NCBI GenBank assembly: GCA_014382465.1
Contig: JACNJP010000292.1
Coordinates: 1 to 5,047 of the forward strand
Length of the DNA: 5,047 bases
Direction of reading: 5' to 3'
Origin: Planctomycetota bacterium
Lineage (GTDB): Bacteria > Planctomycetota > UBA1135
Below the pieces are notes generated by a model. That model was not told where the DNA came from, searched no databases, and was given only the letters and a program-made list of their open reading frames with translations. This document shows, piece after piece, positions 1 through 5,047 of this stretch. Each line of letters opens with the position of its first letter. Position 1 is the first letter of the stretch. A program made the translations under genes and the position numbers.

Positions 1-366
1 GAGGCGGCCCCGCCCAACGCGCCCTCCAGGGCCCTCCCGGCGGCCACCCCAGGCGCCTCCGCCGCCGCACTCAACGCGCCGCTGGCGGGGCAGCTCCAGG
101 GCGAGCTGCTGCTCCTCCACGGCACCGCCGACGTCAACGCGCCGTTCTCGACCACCATGCGCATGGTCCAGGCCCTGATCGAGGCCGACAAGGACTTCGA
201 CCTCCTGGTGCTGCCGGGCGCGGCGCACGGGTTCCAGGGGGCCCACTCCCGCTACGCCGAGCGCCGGATCCGCGACTTCTTCCTGGAGCATCTCAGGGGC
301 GAAGCCCGGGTGGCGGCCGGCTCCTCGGCGCATTCCGGCCCAGCAATACCGGGGAAGTCGGAGTAG
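1..366 (+). CDS. Prolyl oligopeptidase / DPP-IV family (S9) peptidase, C-terminal fragment
   Basis: The gene is open from the first base and ends at TAG 364-366, so only the last 121 residues are visible. They match the end of the alpha/beta-hydrolase domain of S9 peptidases, which cleave peptides after proline or alanine and are often exported. The motif LLLLHGTAD (Asp codon 130-132) carries the likely catalytic acid. It is followed by a helix ending in ALIEADKDFDLLVLPG and then AHGF, whose His (codon 226-228) completes the triad; the nucleophile Ser would lie upstream. The closing RRIRDFFLEHL segment is also typical of the DPP-IV branch. Two oddities are visible. An Ala/Pro-rich stretch (about residues 2-24) sits just before the usual NAPLAGQLQG strand, and an Ala/Ser/Gly-rich tail of about 20 residues follows the last helix. 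The family call is firm. The substrate and cell location cannot be judged from this fragment. Confidence 0.9.
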   Translation, partial: EAAPPNAPSRALPAATPGASAAALNAPLAGQLQGELLLLHGTADVNAPFSTTMRMVQALIEADKDFDLLVLPGAAHGFQGAHSRYAERRIRDFFLEHLRGEARVAAGSSAHSGPAIPGKSE

Positions 367-394
367 ATTGGAGTCGGTCTTTCCCACCCCCCCT

Positions 395-409
395 CCGGCG
401 GCATGCCGG
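395..409 (+). other. Small intergenic hairpin between the S9 peptidase and the next gene
   Basis: CCGGC (395-399) can pair with GCCGG (405-409) around a 5-base loop. The sequence after it is pyrimidine-rich but has no T-run. This could be a weak terminator for the peptidase gene or chance pairing in GC-rich DNA. The 68-base gap at 367-434 holds no other clear signal. Confidence 0.25.
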
Positions 410-422
410 CCTCCTTCCTCCT

Positions 423-428
423 GAAGGG
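423..428 (+). promoter_or_regulatory. Shine-Dalgarno-like sequence for the gene at 435
   Basis: GAAGGG lies 6 bases before the ATG at 435. It is the only purine-rich ribosome-binding-like sequence well placed before any of the three complete genes, and it supports this start together with the signal peptide that begins there. Confidence 0.45.
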
Positions 429-434
429 CTCCTC

Positions 435-1355
435 ATGAATCGCTTCCCCCTCCTTTCTCTCCTGGCGGCCGTGGCTTTCTTCGGCGCGGACGCTTCCGGC
501 CAGGTCATCGGCGACCGGGCTACCCTGCAGAACCTGCTCGGCGGCAACGGCGTCCTGCACGACTTCGAGGCCTACAACGTCGCCTTCGGCGGCGCCGAGA
601 ACATCAACGTCCTCTACTTGGACGAGTTCACGATCGCCAACGGCCAAGGGCCCGGGCTGGTCAGCGACGGCGCTGCCTACTCCTGCGCCCTGAACACGCT
701 GCAGTGGAATGGCGACGCCTACTTCGGCCTGCCGACCAAGACCTTCCTGGCGAACTCCGGCGACGGCATCCTGACGATCAGCTACGACGCGCCCGTCGGG
801 GCCTTCGGTGTCGACCTGCTCACGTTCCAAGGCTACGGCGACAGCGCGGTGGTGGAGGTCTTCGATCCCGCCGGCGCGCTGATCTACGCGTCGGCTCCCC
901 TGAGCGTGTCTGGACCTTCGCCGGTGTTCTTCGGCTACCAGGCGCCGGCGATCGGCTCGGTGCGGATCTCCAGCATGGCCTACTCCTGGGGCATCGTCAT
1001 CAACGACCACCTGTTCGGCAGCATCAGCGGACCGTCGCTCACGGTGAACCGCCTGATCGCCGGCGTGACCGCATCGCTCACGGTCAGCAACGCCACCCCC
1101 GGCGGCGTGGTGGGGGTCGCCTACAGCCTGTCCGGCGGCGGACCGAGCACCGCCAACGTCGGCGGCTGCGGCGCGGTCAGCGTCAGCCTCAGCGCTCCGA
1201 TCCGGATCCTGCCGCCGATGGTCGCCAACGCCGCGGGGACCGCGACCTGGTCGGCCAACGTGCCCGCCGGGACCACCGGCGTCATGGTCTGGGTCCAGGG
1301 AATGGACGTCGCGAGCTGCGCCCTCACCAACGGCGTTGCCCAGGCGATCGGCTGA
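435..1355 (+). CDS. Secreted protein with PEP-CTERM-like beta-sandwich domain and C-terminal module
   Basis: This 306-residue protein has no enzyme motif that I recognise. Residues 1 to about 22 form a signal peptide: Asn-Arg, a hydrophobic run LLSLLAAVAFF, then ADASGQ as a plausible cleavage region. Residues of about 23-198 look all-beta. They contain an early DFEAYN, a middle ILTISYDAPVGAFGVDLLTF and a final IVINDHLFG. This resembles the jelly-roll-like domain found in many exosortase-sorted (PEP-CTERM) exported proteins, where the last strand often reads like 'iDnl.fG'. No PEP-CTERM tail is present. Instead, residues 201-306 form a Gly/Ala/Val-rich module that is also seen in the next two proteins. 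The ATG at 435 is supported by GAAGGG and the signal peptide, and the gene is followed by a strong hairpin at 1387. Export is well supported. The binding or structural role is unknown. Confidence 0.85.
   Translation: MNRFPLLSLLAAVAFFGADASGQVIGDRATLQNLLGGNGVLHDFEAYNVAFGGAENINVLYLDEFTIANGQGPGLVSDGAAYSCALNTLQWNGDAYFGLPTKTFLANSGDGILTISYDAPVGAFGVDLLTFQGYGDSAVVEVFDPAGALIYASAPLSVSGPSPVFFGYQAPAIGSVRISSMAYSWGIVINDHLFGSISGPSLTVNRLIAGVTASLTVSNATPGGVVGVAYSLSGGGPSTANVGGCGAVSVSLSAPIRILPPMVANAAGTATWSANVPAGTTGVMVWVQGMDVASCALTNGVAQAIG
1035..1352 (+). other. C-terminal module of the 306-residue protein (residues 201-306)
   Basis: This is a predicted beta-rich module of about 106 residues. Its landmarks, in order, are a LIAG start, a GVAYSLSGGGP strand, SAPIRILPP, AGTATWSANVPAG, VWVQGMDVASC and a terminal LTN. 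The same order of landmarks occurs at the ends of the next two proteins. It has two cysteines, one in VGGCG and one in VASC. Confidence 0.7.
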
Positions 1356-1386
1356 TCCGGCGGGAGTTCTCGCGTGGTCCTTCTAC

Positions 1387-1416
1387 GGAGGCCGCTGGAT
1401 GCGTCCAGCGGCCTCC
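1387..1416 (+). terminator. Strong hairpin, probable terminator after the 306-residue protein gene
   Basis: A perfect 13-bp stem (1387-1399 with 1404-1416) closes a TGCG tetraloop 31 bases after the stop codon. The following bases are TCCCTCTCCG, which is pyrimidine-rich but lacks a real T-run, so termination may be incomplete or factor-assisted. The hairpin lies inside an upstream extension of the next gene's reading frame, which argues against any start for that gene before about 1420. Confidence 0.65.
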
Positions 1417-1471
1417 TCCCTCTCCGCTGGGGCCCCGCGGCGCGGACATCTCAGGGCGGTGGGCTGTCGGG

Positions 1472-1477
1472 TATCCT
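1472..1477 (+). promoter_or_regulatory. Possible -10 element for the gene at 1486
   Basis: TATCCT matches four of six bases of TATAAT. Transcription would begin near 1484, almost at the ATG at 1486, giving a leaderless or nearly leaderless mRNA. That would fit the lack of any Shine-Dalgarno sequence there. No convincing -35 box sits at the right spacing, so this is tentative. Confidence 0.25.
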
Positions 1478-1485
1478 CGACCGGG

Positions 1486-2511
1486 ATGACACGGACCACC
1501 GCCCTGCTCTTCCTCGCCCTCCTCGCCGCGCCGCTCCCGGCGCAGGACATGCTCGGCATCGACGCTGGCGGCGGCGTCTTCCTGGTCGACAGCGCCACCG
1601 GGACCGGCGCTCCGCTCGGCAGCCTCGGCTACTCCGGCGCCGCCTGCATGGCCAAGAACAGCCTCGGCGAGCTCTACGCCATCTGCGACGACCTGGGGAC
1701 CGGGCGCCAGGCGCTGGTGCGAGTGGATCCCCAGACCGGCGCCGGCAGCTATGTCACCGCGCTGGCGCCGTTCTACGCCGGCAGCACCTTCCGCGGCATG
1801 GCCTTCGACGCCGCCGACGTGCTCTACGCCGAGCACACCTCGAGCTACCTGGTCACCATCGATCCGGCGACCGGCCAGTCGAGCTTCGTCGGCAAGCCGG
1901 CGACCTTCGACATGCGGGCGATCGCCTTCGTCGGACCGGACCTGTACGGCTGGGACCTGGTGGTCGGCCTGGTGAAGTTCGACCTCGTCGGCGGCGGCCC
2001 CGCCGTCGACGTCGACCCGGCGGTGCCGGGCTCGAGCGCCGTCAACTCGCTGGCCACCTCCGCCCTCGGCCAGCTCTTCGGCGCCGGCAGCGAGCTCTAC
2101 GCCGTCAGCCACCTCAACGGCACCCTCAGCCTGGTCGGGTCGGGCGGCTACAGCGGCCTGACGGCGCTCGAGTTCCTGAGCACGCCGGCCGGGCCGAGCT
2201 TCAGCGTCAGCAACCTGGTCGCAGGCGGCGTTGCGGTGTTCCAGGTGACCCAGTGCGGCGCGGGCGACACGGTCCTGATCGGCTACTCCCTCACCGGCCC
2301 GGGCCCGACGGGGACGCCGCTCGGCAACGTCTCGATGAGCCCGCCGATCCGCCGGCTCCCGGCGCTCACCGCCGACCCCTCCGGGACCGCTCAGATCGCC
2401 GTGCCGGTTCCGCCGGCGGCTGCAGGGGTGGCGATCTGGACCCAGGCGGCCGAGCTCCACGCCGGCGGCGGCGGCCAGCTCAGCAACGCCTTGGGGATGG
2501 TGGTGCAGTAG
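1486..2511 (+). CDS. Secreted beta-propeller-like protein with C-terminal module
   Basis: This is a 341-residue protein of unknown function. The ATG at 1486 is chosen because it opens directly onto a signal peptide (Thr-Arg-Thr-Thr, then ALLFLALLAAPLPAQ, with cleavage near residues 19-20). The in-frame TTG at 1336 would add 50 residues, overlap the previous gene and read through a hairpin. Residues of about 22-235 hold roughly five degenerate repeats in which a strand such as LVRVDPQTG, YLVTIDPATG or VFLVDSATG is followed some 20-25 residues later by a strand such as GELYAI, DVLYAE or PDLYGW. This is the usual look of beta-propeller blades that bind ligands or act as structural scaffolds. Residues 238-341 are the shared C-terminal module. 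There is no Shine-Dalgarno sequence. The propeller fold is inferred from the repeat pattern. Export is well supported, and no catalytic residues are evident. Confidence 0.85.
   Translation: MTRTTALLFLALLAAPLPAQDMLGIDAGGGVFLVDSATGTGAPLGSLGYSGAACMAKNSLGELYAICDDLGTGRQALVRVDPQTGAGSYVTALAPFYAGSTFRGMAFDAADVLYAEHTSSYLVTIDPATGQSSFVGKPATFDMRAIAFVGPDLYGWDLVVGLVKFDLVGGGPAVDVDPAVPGSSAVNSLATSALGQLFGAGSELYAVSHLNGTLSLVGSGGYSGLTALEFLSTPAGPSFSVSNLVAGGVAVFQVTQCGAGDTVLIGYSLTGPGPTGTPLGNVSMSPPIRRLPALTADPSGTAQIAVPVPPAAAGVAIWTQAAELHAGGGGQLSNALGMVVQ
2197..2508 (+). other. C-terminal module of the propeller-like protein (residues 238-341)
   Basis: This is the closest relative, within the window, of the module at 1035-1352. 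Shared landmarks are L-x-AG near the start, GYSLTGPGP, VSMSPPIRRLP, SGTAQIAVPVP, GVAIWTQ and a terminal LSN. It has a single cysteine (TQCGAG), so an internal disulfide is not possible in this copy. Confidence 0.7.
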
Positions 2512-2525
2512 GCGCGGCGCGGCGC
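2511..2525 (+). repeat. Three tandem GGCGC units just after the propeller gene
   Basis: GGCGC is repeated three times, starting on the last base of the TAG stop, and is followed by one imperfect unit, GGAGC. It is probably simple-sequence slippage in GC-rich DNA. No function is evident. Confidence 0.6.
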
Positions 2526-2550
2526 GGAGCCCGGGCGCCGGGGAACTCCC

Positions 2551-2571
2551 AGGCCAGTTCGCGGCTGGCCT
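2551..2571 (+). other. Intergenic hairpin before the protease gene
   Basis: AGGCCAG (2551-2557) pairs perfectly with CTGGCCT (2565-2571) across a 7-base loop. No T-run follows. It could be a weak terminator for the propeller gene or could overlap the promoter region of the protease gene. The 121-base gap at 2512-2632 contains no open frame that looks real. Confidence 0.35.
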
Positions 2572-2582
2572 CCGGACCTTCT

Positions 2583-2590
2583 GCTAGGCT
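2583..2590 (+). promoter_or_regulatory. Possible extended -10 element for the protease gene
   Basis: TGCTAGGCT contains a TGn extension followed by TAGGCT, which keeps the T, A and final T of TATAAT. It would start transcription about 35-37 bases before the ATG at 2633. No good -35 box is seen, as expected for an extended -10 promoter, so the call is tentative. Confidence 0.3.
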
Positions 2591-2632
2591 GGGTTTCCCC
2601 CTGGATCCCACCTCGGAACCCTTCCCCTACCC

Positions 2633-4978
2633 ATGCTCCTCTCAGCCGCAACCAGCCTACTCTGCGCCTTCCCGCTGCTCGCCGTCCAGGACACGAGCCC
2701 TCAGGCCCAAGACCTCGTCACGGTGTCGCACGGCGACACCCTCGCGGTCACCTGGACCGAGCGCCAGTCCGACGGCAGCGCGACCTCCCATTACCGGATC
2801 TCGCTCGACGGCGGCGCCAGCTTCAGCCGCGACCGCGAGACCTCCTACGAGCTGCGCCTGAACTACCAGGACTTCGATCCGCTCGCGGACGGCTCGCCGG
2901 TGGTTCCGCCGTCCCTGCGAGCGCGCCCAGGGCACGAGCTCTACATCGTGCAGTACGTCACCCAGGGCCTGGAGCCGTGGCGCGACGCGATCCGCTCCCT
3001 GGGCGCGGTCGACCAGCGCTTCTTGGCCTGGCACGCCAACATCTGGGAGATGGACGCGCAGACCGCCGCGCAGGTGGCCGAGCTGCCCTTCGTCCGCTGG
3101 GTCGGTGAATTCCATCCGGCCTACAAGATCGAGACCGGGCTGCTGCGCGAGCTGCTGCTGGAGGACCTCCAGCCGGCGCGCTACCACGTCGTCGTCGGCG
3201 ACTGGGGTCCGGTCCAGAAGGCCGTCATCGCCGATCACATCGTCGCCCTCGGCGGCAGCATCGACCAGATGATCGACGAGGGCTGGGTGCTCGACGCCAC
3301 GCTGACCCGCGGCCAGCTCATCGACGTCGTCCACCAGAGCGAGGTGCTCGGCGTCGACCGCTGGACCGCGCCTGAGGACGACATGAACAACGTCCGCAGC
3401 CTGATGGGCGGGAACTACGTCGAGGGCCTGACCGGCTTCCAGGGCACCGGCGTGCGCGCCGAGGTCTTCGACAGCGGCTTCGACGGCAACCGGCCGGAGT
3501 GGCGCCACACGCCGCTGAACCACGGCGGCTACAACAACAGCACCCACGGCACCTCGACCTACAGCATCAACTTCGCCGACACCACCAGCAACGCCCGCGG
3601 CATGGCCCGCGACGCCCAGGGCATCATGGCGGACTACGGCAGCTACGGCGGCAACCGCTACACCCACACCGCCCAGCTCAACAACTCGCCCTACTTCGCG
3701 GTCTACCAGAGCAACTCCTGGGGCGGCGGGCGGACCTTCAATTACACGTCCACCTCGCAGCAGATGGACGACATCATCTTCCTGAACGACATCGTCATCA
3801 CCCAGTCGCAGTCGAACGCCGGCAACCAGGACTCGCGGCCGGAGGCCTGGGCCAAGAACATCGTCGCGGTGGGCGGCATCCGCCACTACAACAACACTAA
3901 CAACAGCGACGACGCCTGGGCCGGCGGCGCCTCCACCGGGCCTGCCGCGGACGGCCGGGTCAAGCCGGACCTGAGCGCCTTCTACGACTCCATCGACACG
4001 GTCATCAGCACCAGCTTCGGCGGCACCTCGGCGGCCTCGCCGATCGTCGCCGGCCACTTCGCGGTCTTCTTCGAGATGTGGCACAACGGCTTCTTCGGCA
4101 ACACCCCGGGGGCCACGGTCTTCGACAGCCGGCCGCACTCGACCACCTCGCGGGCGATCATGATCAACTCCGCGTGGCAGTGGCCGGACAACCAGACCGA
4201 CATCACCCGCATGCGGCAGGGCTGGGGCCGCCCCGACGTGCGCTACATGTACGACAACGCCAGCAGCATGTTCTGGGTCGACGAGACCGACGTGCTGACC
4301 AACCTGGCTTCGAAGAGCTACACCGTCGACGTGGCCGCCGGCTCGCCCGAGTTCCGCGCCACGCTGGTCTACCTCGACGTCGCCGGCACCACCAGCTCGA
4401 GCCTGCACCGGATCAACGACCTGTCGCTCAAGGTCACCAGCCCGGGCGGCACGGTCTACTGGGGCAACAACGGCCTGATCTCCGGCTCCTACAACTACAG
4501 CACCTCCGGCGGCGTCTCCAACACCAAGGACGTGGTCGAGCAGGTGCTGCTGCAGAACCCGGCCGTCGGCTCCTGGACCGTCCAGGTCTACGCCGACGAG
4601 ATCAACGCCGACTCCCACACCGAGACCGGCGCGGTCGACGCCGACTACGCCCTCGTCGTGAGCGGCATCACCGGCGGCGGCAGCGGCGGCTTCCAGCTTG
4701 GCATCCAGAGCGGCAGCTGCCCCGGCTCGATGACCTTCGCCGTCAGCGGCCAGACCCTGGGCGGCAAGGTCGCCTGGGTCTACGGCAGCCCCGGCAGCTT
4801 CACGGTGTCCGGCGGCCCCTGCGCCGGCCTGACGCTCGACATCGCCAACCCGACCGTCTACCAAAACGCTCTGGGTACTCAGATCACCGCCAACGTCCCG
4901 GCGGGCGCCTGCGGATCGATCCGCCTGCAGTGCGTGGACGTCGCCACCTGCACCAAGAGCAACTTCATCGACCTGTAG
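2633..4978 (+). CDS. Secreted subtilisin-family (S8) serine protease with C-terminal beta-sandwich and shared module
   Basis: This 781-residue exported endopeptidase is predicted to act outside the cytoplasm. Residues 1 to about 19 are a signal peptide. Residues 30-70 form a short beta segment with an Asp-box (SLDGGASF, 57-64). Residues of about 101-244 look like the pro-region of Kp-43-like subtilases, including FVRWVGEFHPAYK. The catalytic domain spans about 255-545. Asp280 is in FDSGFD, His305 in THGTS, the oxyanion-hole Asn395 in SNAGNQ and Ser466 in GGTSAASP, so the triad is complete. The His-Asn and Asn-Ser spacings (90 and 71) are close to subtilisin, but Asp-His is short (25 against 32). 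Residues of about 560-679 (with RINDLSL and DYALVVSG) resemble the beta-sandwich found after the protease domain in Kp-43-like enzymes. A GGGSGG linker (681-686) leads to the module at 687-781. The ATG at 2633 is chosen for the signal peptide; no clear Shine-Dalgarno sequence precedes it. Substrates are unknown. Confidence 0.95.
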   Translation: MLLSAATSLLCAFPLLAVQDTSPQAQDLVTVSHGDTLAVTWTERQSDGSATSHYRISLDGGASFSRDRETSYELRLNYQDFDPLADGSPVVPPSLRARPGHELYIVQYVTQGLEPWRDAIRSLGAVDQRFLAWHANIWEMDAQTAAQVAELPFVRWVGEFHPAYKIETGLLRELLLEDLQPARYHVVVGDWGPVQKAVIADHIVALGGSIDQMIDEGWVLDATLTRGQLIDVVHQSEVLGVDRWTAPEDDMNNVRSLMGGNYVEGLTGFQGTGVRAEVFDSGFDGNRPEWRHTPLNHGGYNNSTHGTSTYSINFADTTSNARGMARDAQGIMADYGSYGGNRYTHTAQLNNSPYFAVYQSNSWGGGRTFNYTSTSQQMDDIIFLNDIVITQSQSNAGNQDSRPEAWAKNIVAVGGIRHYNNTNNSDDAWAGGASTGPAADGRVKPDLSAFYDSIDTVISTSFGGTSAASPIVAGHFAVFFEMWHNGFFGNTPGATVFDSRPHSTTSRAIMINSAWQWPDNQTDITRMRQGWGRPDVRYMYDNASSMFWVDETDVLTNLASKSYTVDVAAGSPEFRATLVYLDVAGTTSSSLHRINDLSLKVTSPGGTVYWGNNGLISGSYNYSTSGGVSNTKDVVEQVLLQNPAVGSWTVQVYADEINADSHTETGAVDADYALVVSGITGGGSGGFQLGIQSGSCPGSMTFAVSGQTLGGKVAWVYGSPGSFTVSGGPCAGLTLDIANPTVYQNALGTQITANVPAGACGSIRLQCVDVATCTKSNFIDL
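4691..4975 (+). other. C-terminal module of the subtilase (residues 687-781)
   Basis: This 95-residue module follows a Gly/Ser linker. Landmarks are SGSCPGSMTFAVSG, GGKVAWVYG, GGPCAGLTLDI, TANVPAGACG, LQCVDVATC and a terminal SN. The end matches the 306-residue protein closely (VPAG-x-x-G, then Q-x-x-DVA-x-C, then T/S-N). It contains all five cysteines of the mature protease (696, 730, 760, 767, 773). Confidence 0.7.
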
Positions 4979-4999
4979 GGATTCGTTCCCGCACCACCA

Positions 5000-5034
5000 C
5001 GGCCTCCCGCTCCGCGCGGGAGGCCGCTTCTTTT
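5000..5034 (+). terminator. Rho-independent terminator of the subtilase gene
   Basis: An 11-bp perfect GC-rich stem (5000-5010 with 5016-5026) has a TCCGC loop and is followed by CTTCTTTT. It begins 22 bases after the TAG at 4976-4978. The T-rich tail makes this the most canonical terminator in the window. The last 13 bases of the window carry no further feature. Confidence 0.85.
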
Positions 5035-5047
5035 CCCTGGCCCCGAC

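Noticed and set aside
252..1010. Minus-strand open frame of 252 codons spanning the end of the S9 gene and half of the next gene
   Set aside because: It overlaps two supported genes and has no recognisable domain, so it is a shadow frame.
1336..1485. Upstream extension of the propeller-like gene to the TTG at 1336
   Set aside because: It would overlap the end of the previous gene, run through a 13-bp hairpin and bury the signal peptide that starts at ATG 1486 behind 50 Arg-rich residues.
1324..2460. Minus-strand open frame of 378 codons over the propeller-like gene
   Set aside because: Its product is low-complexity and rich in Arg, Ala, Glu and Gly, it lies opposite a well-supported secreted protein, and it crosses the terminator hairpin.
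2633..2700. Lipoprotein signal at LLCA (Cys11) of the protease
   Set aside because: The Cys is only 11 residues from the start, there is no basic N-terminus before it and the hydrophobic stretch continues past it, so an ordinary signal peptide fits better.
1374..2861. Plus-strand open frame of 495 codons in another frame across the propeller gene and the protease start
   Set aside because: It is extremely Arg/Pro-rich, as shifted frames of GC-rich genes usually are, and it overlaps two genes that have signal peptides and clear domain patterns. The same reasoning removes the frames at 704-1489 and 3499-3900.
2657..4864. Minus-strand open frame of 735 codons antisense to the protease gene
   Set aside because: The translation is a monotonous Val/Ala/Gly/Asp/Arg-rich sequence with no domain or signal. 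It is the expected antisense shadow of a GC-rich gene whose plus-strand product is a clear subtilase.
1..5047. CRISPR array, transposon ends, tRNA or riboswitch
   Set aside because: I saw no spaced direct repeats, terminal inverted repeats, cloverleaf or conserved riboswitch core on either strand. The gaps between genes are 130 bases or less.

Overview
The window is very GC-rich bacterial DNA (estimated by eye at about two thirds or more G+C). It holds four plus-strand genes in a row, separated by short gaps of 68 to 130 bases. There are no tRNA or rRNA genes, no CRISPR array and no recognisable mobile element. The best guess for the source is an environmental Planctomycetota-like bacterium. 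That guess rests on the GC content, the weak or absent Shine-Dalgarno sequences, and secreted proteins that end in a roughly 100-residue Gly/Ala/Val-rich beta module of a kind I associate with uncharacterised planctomycete exported proteins. Myxococcota or another GC-rich environmental phylum cannot be excluded.

Layout. Positions 1-366 are the 3' end of a prolyl-oligopeptidase/DPP-IV-type (S9) peptidase gene that begins upstream of the window. Positions 435-1355 encode a 306-residue secreted protein with a PEP-CTERM-like beta-sandwich and a C-terminal module. A strong hairpin follows at 1387-1416. Positions 1486-2511 encode a 341-residue secreted beta-propeller-like protein with the same kind of C-terminal module. 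After a 121-base gap, positions 2633-4978 encode a 781-residue secreted subtilisin-family (S8) protease. It has a complete Asp/His/Ser triad, an N-terminal pro-region, a C-terminal beta-sandwich, a Gly/Ser linker and again a C-terminal module. A clear intrinsic terminator closes the window at 5000-5034.

How the genes fit together. All three complete proteins start with a signal peptide and end in a recognisably similar module, although their N-terminal parts are unrelated. The simplest reading is a set of exported or cell-surface proteins that share a C-terminal sorting, anchoring or binding domain, lying beside two peptidase genes. Hairpins between the genes suggest mostly separate transcription units rather than one tight operon. 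I see no defence system, biosynthetic cluster or other multi-gene machine. The shared C-terminal module is the most interesting signal here.
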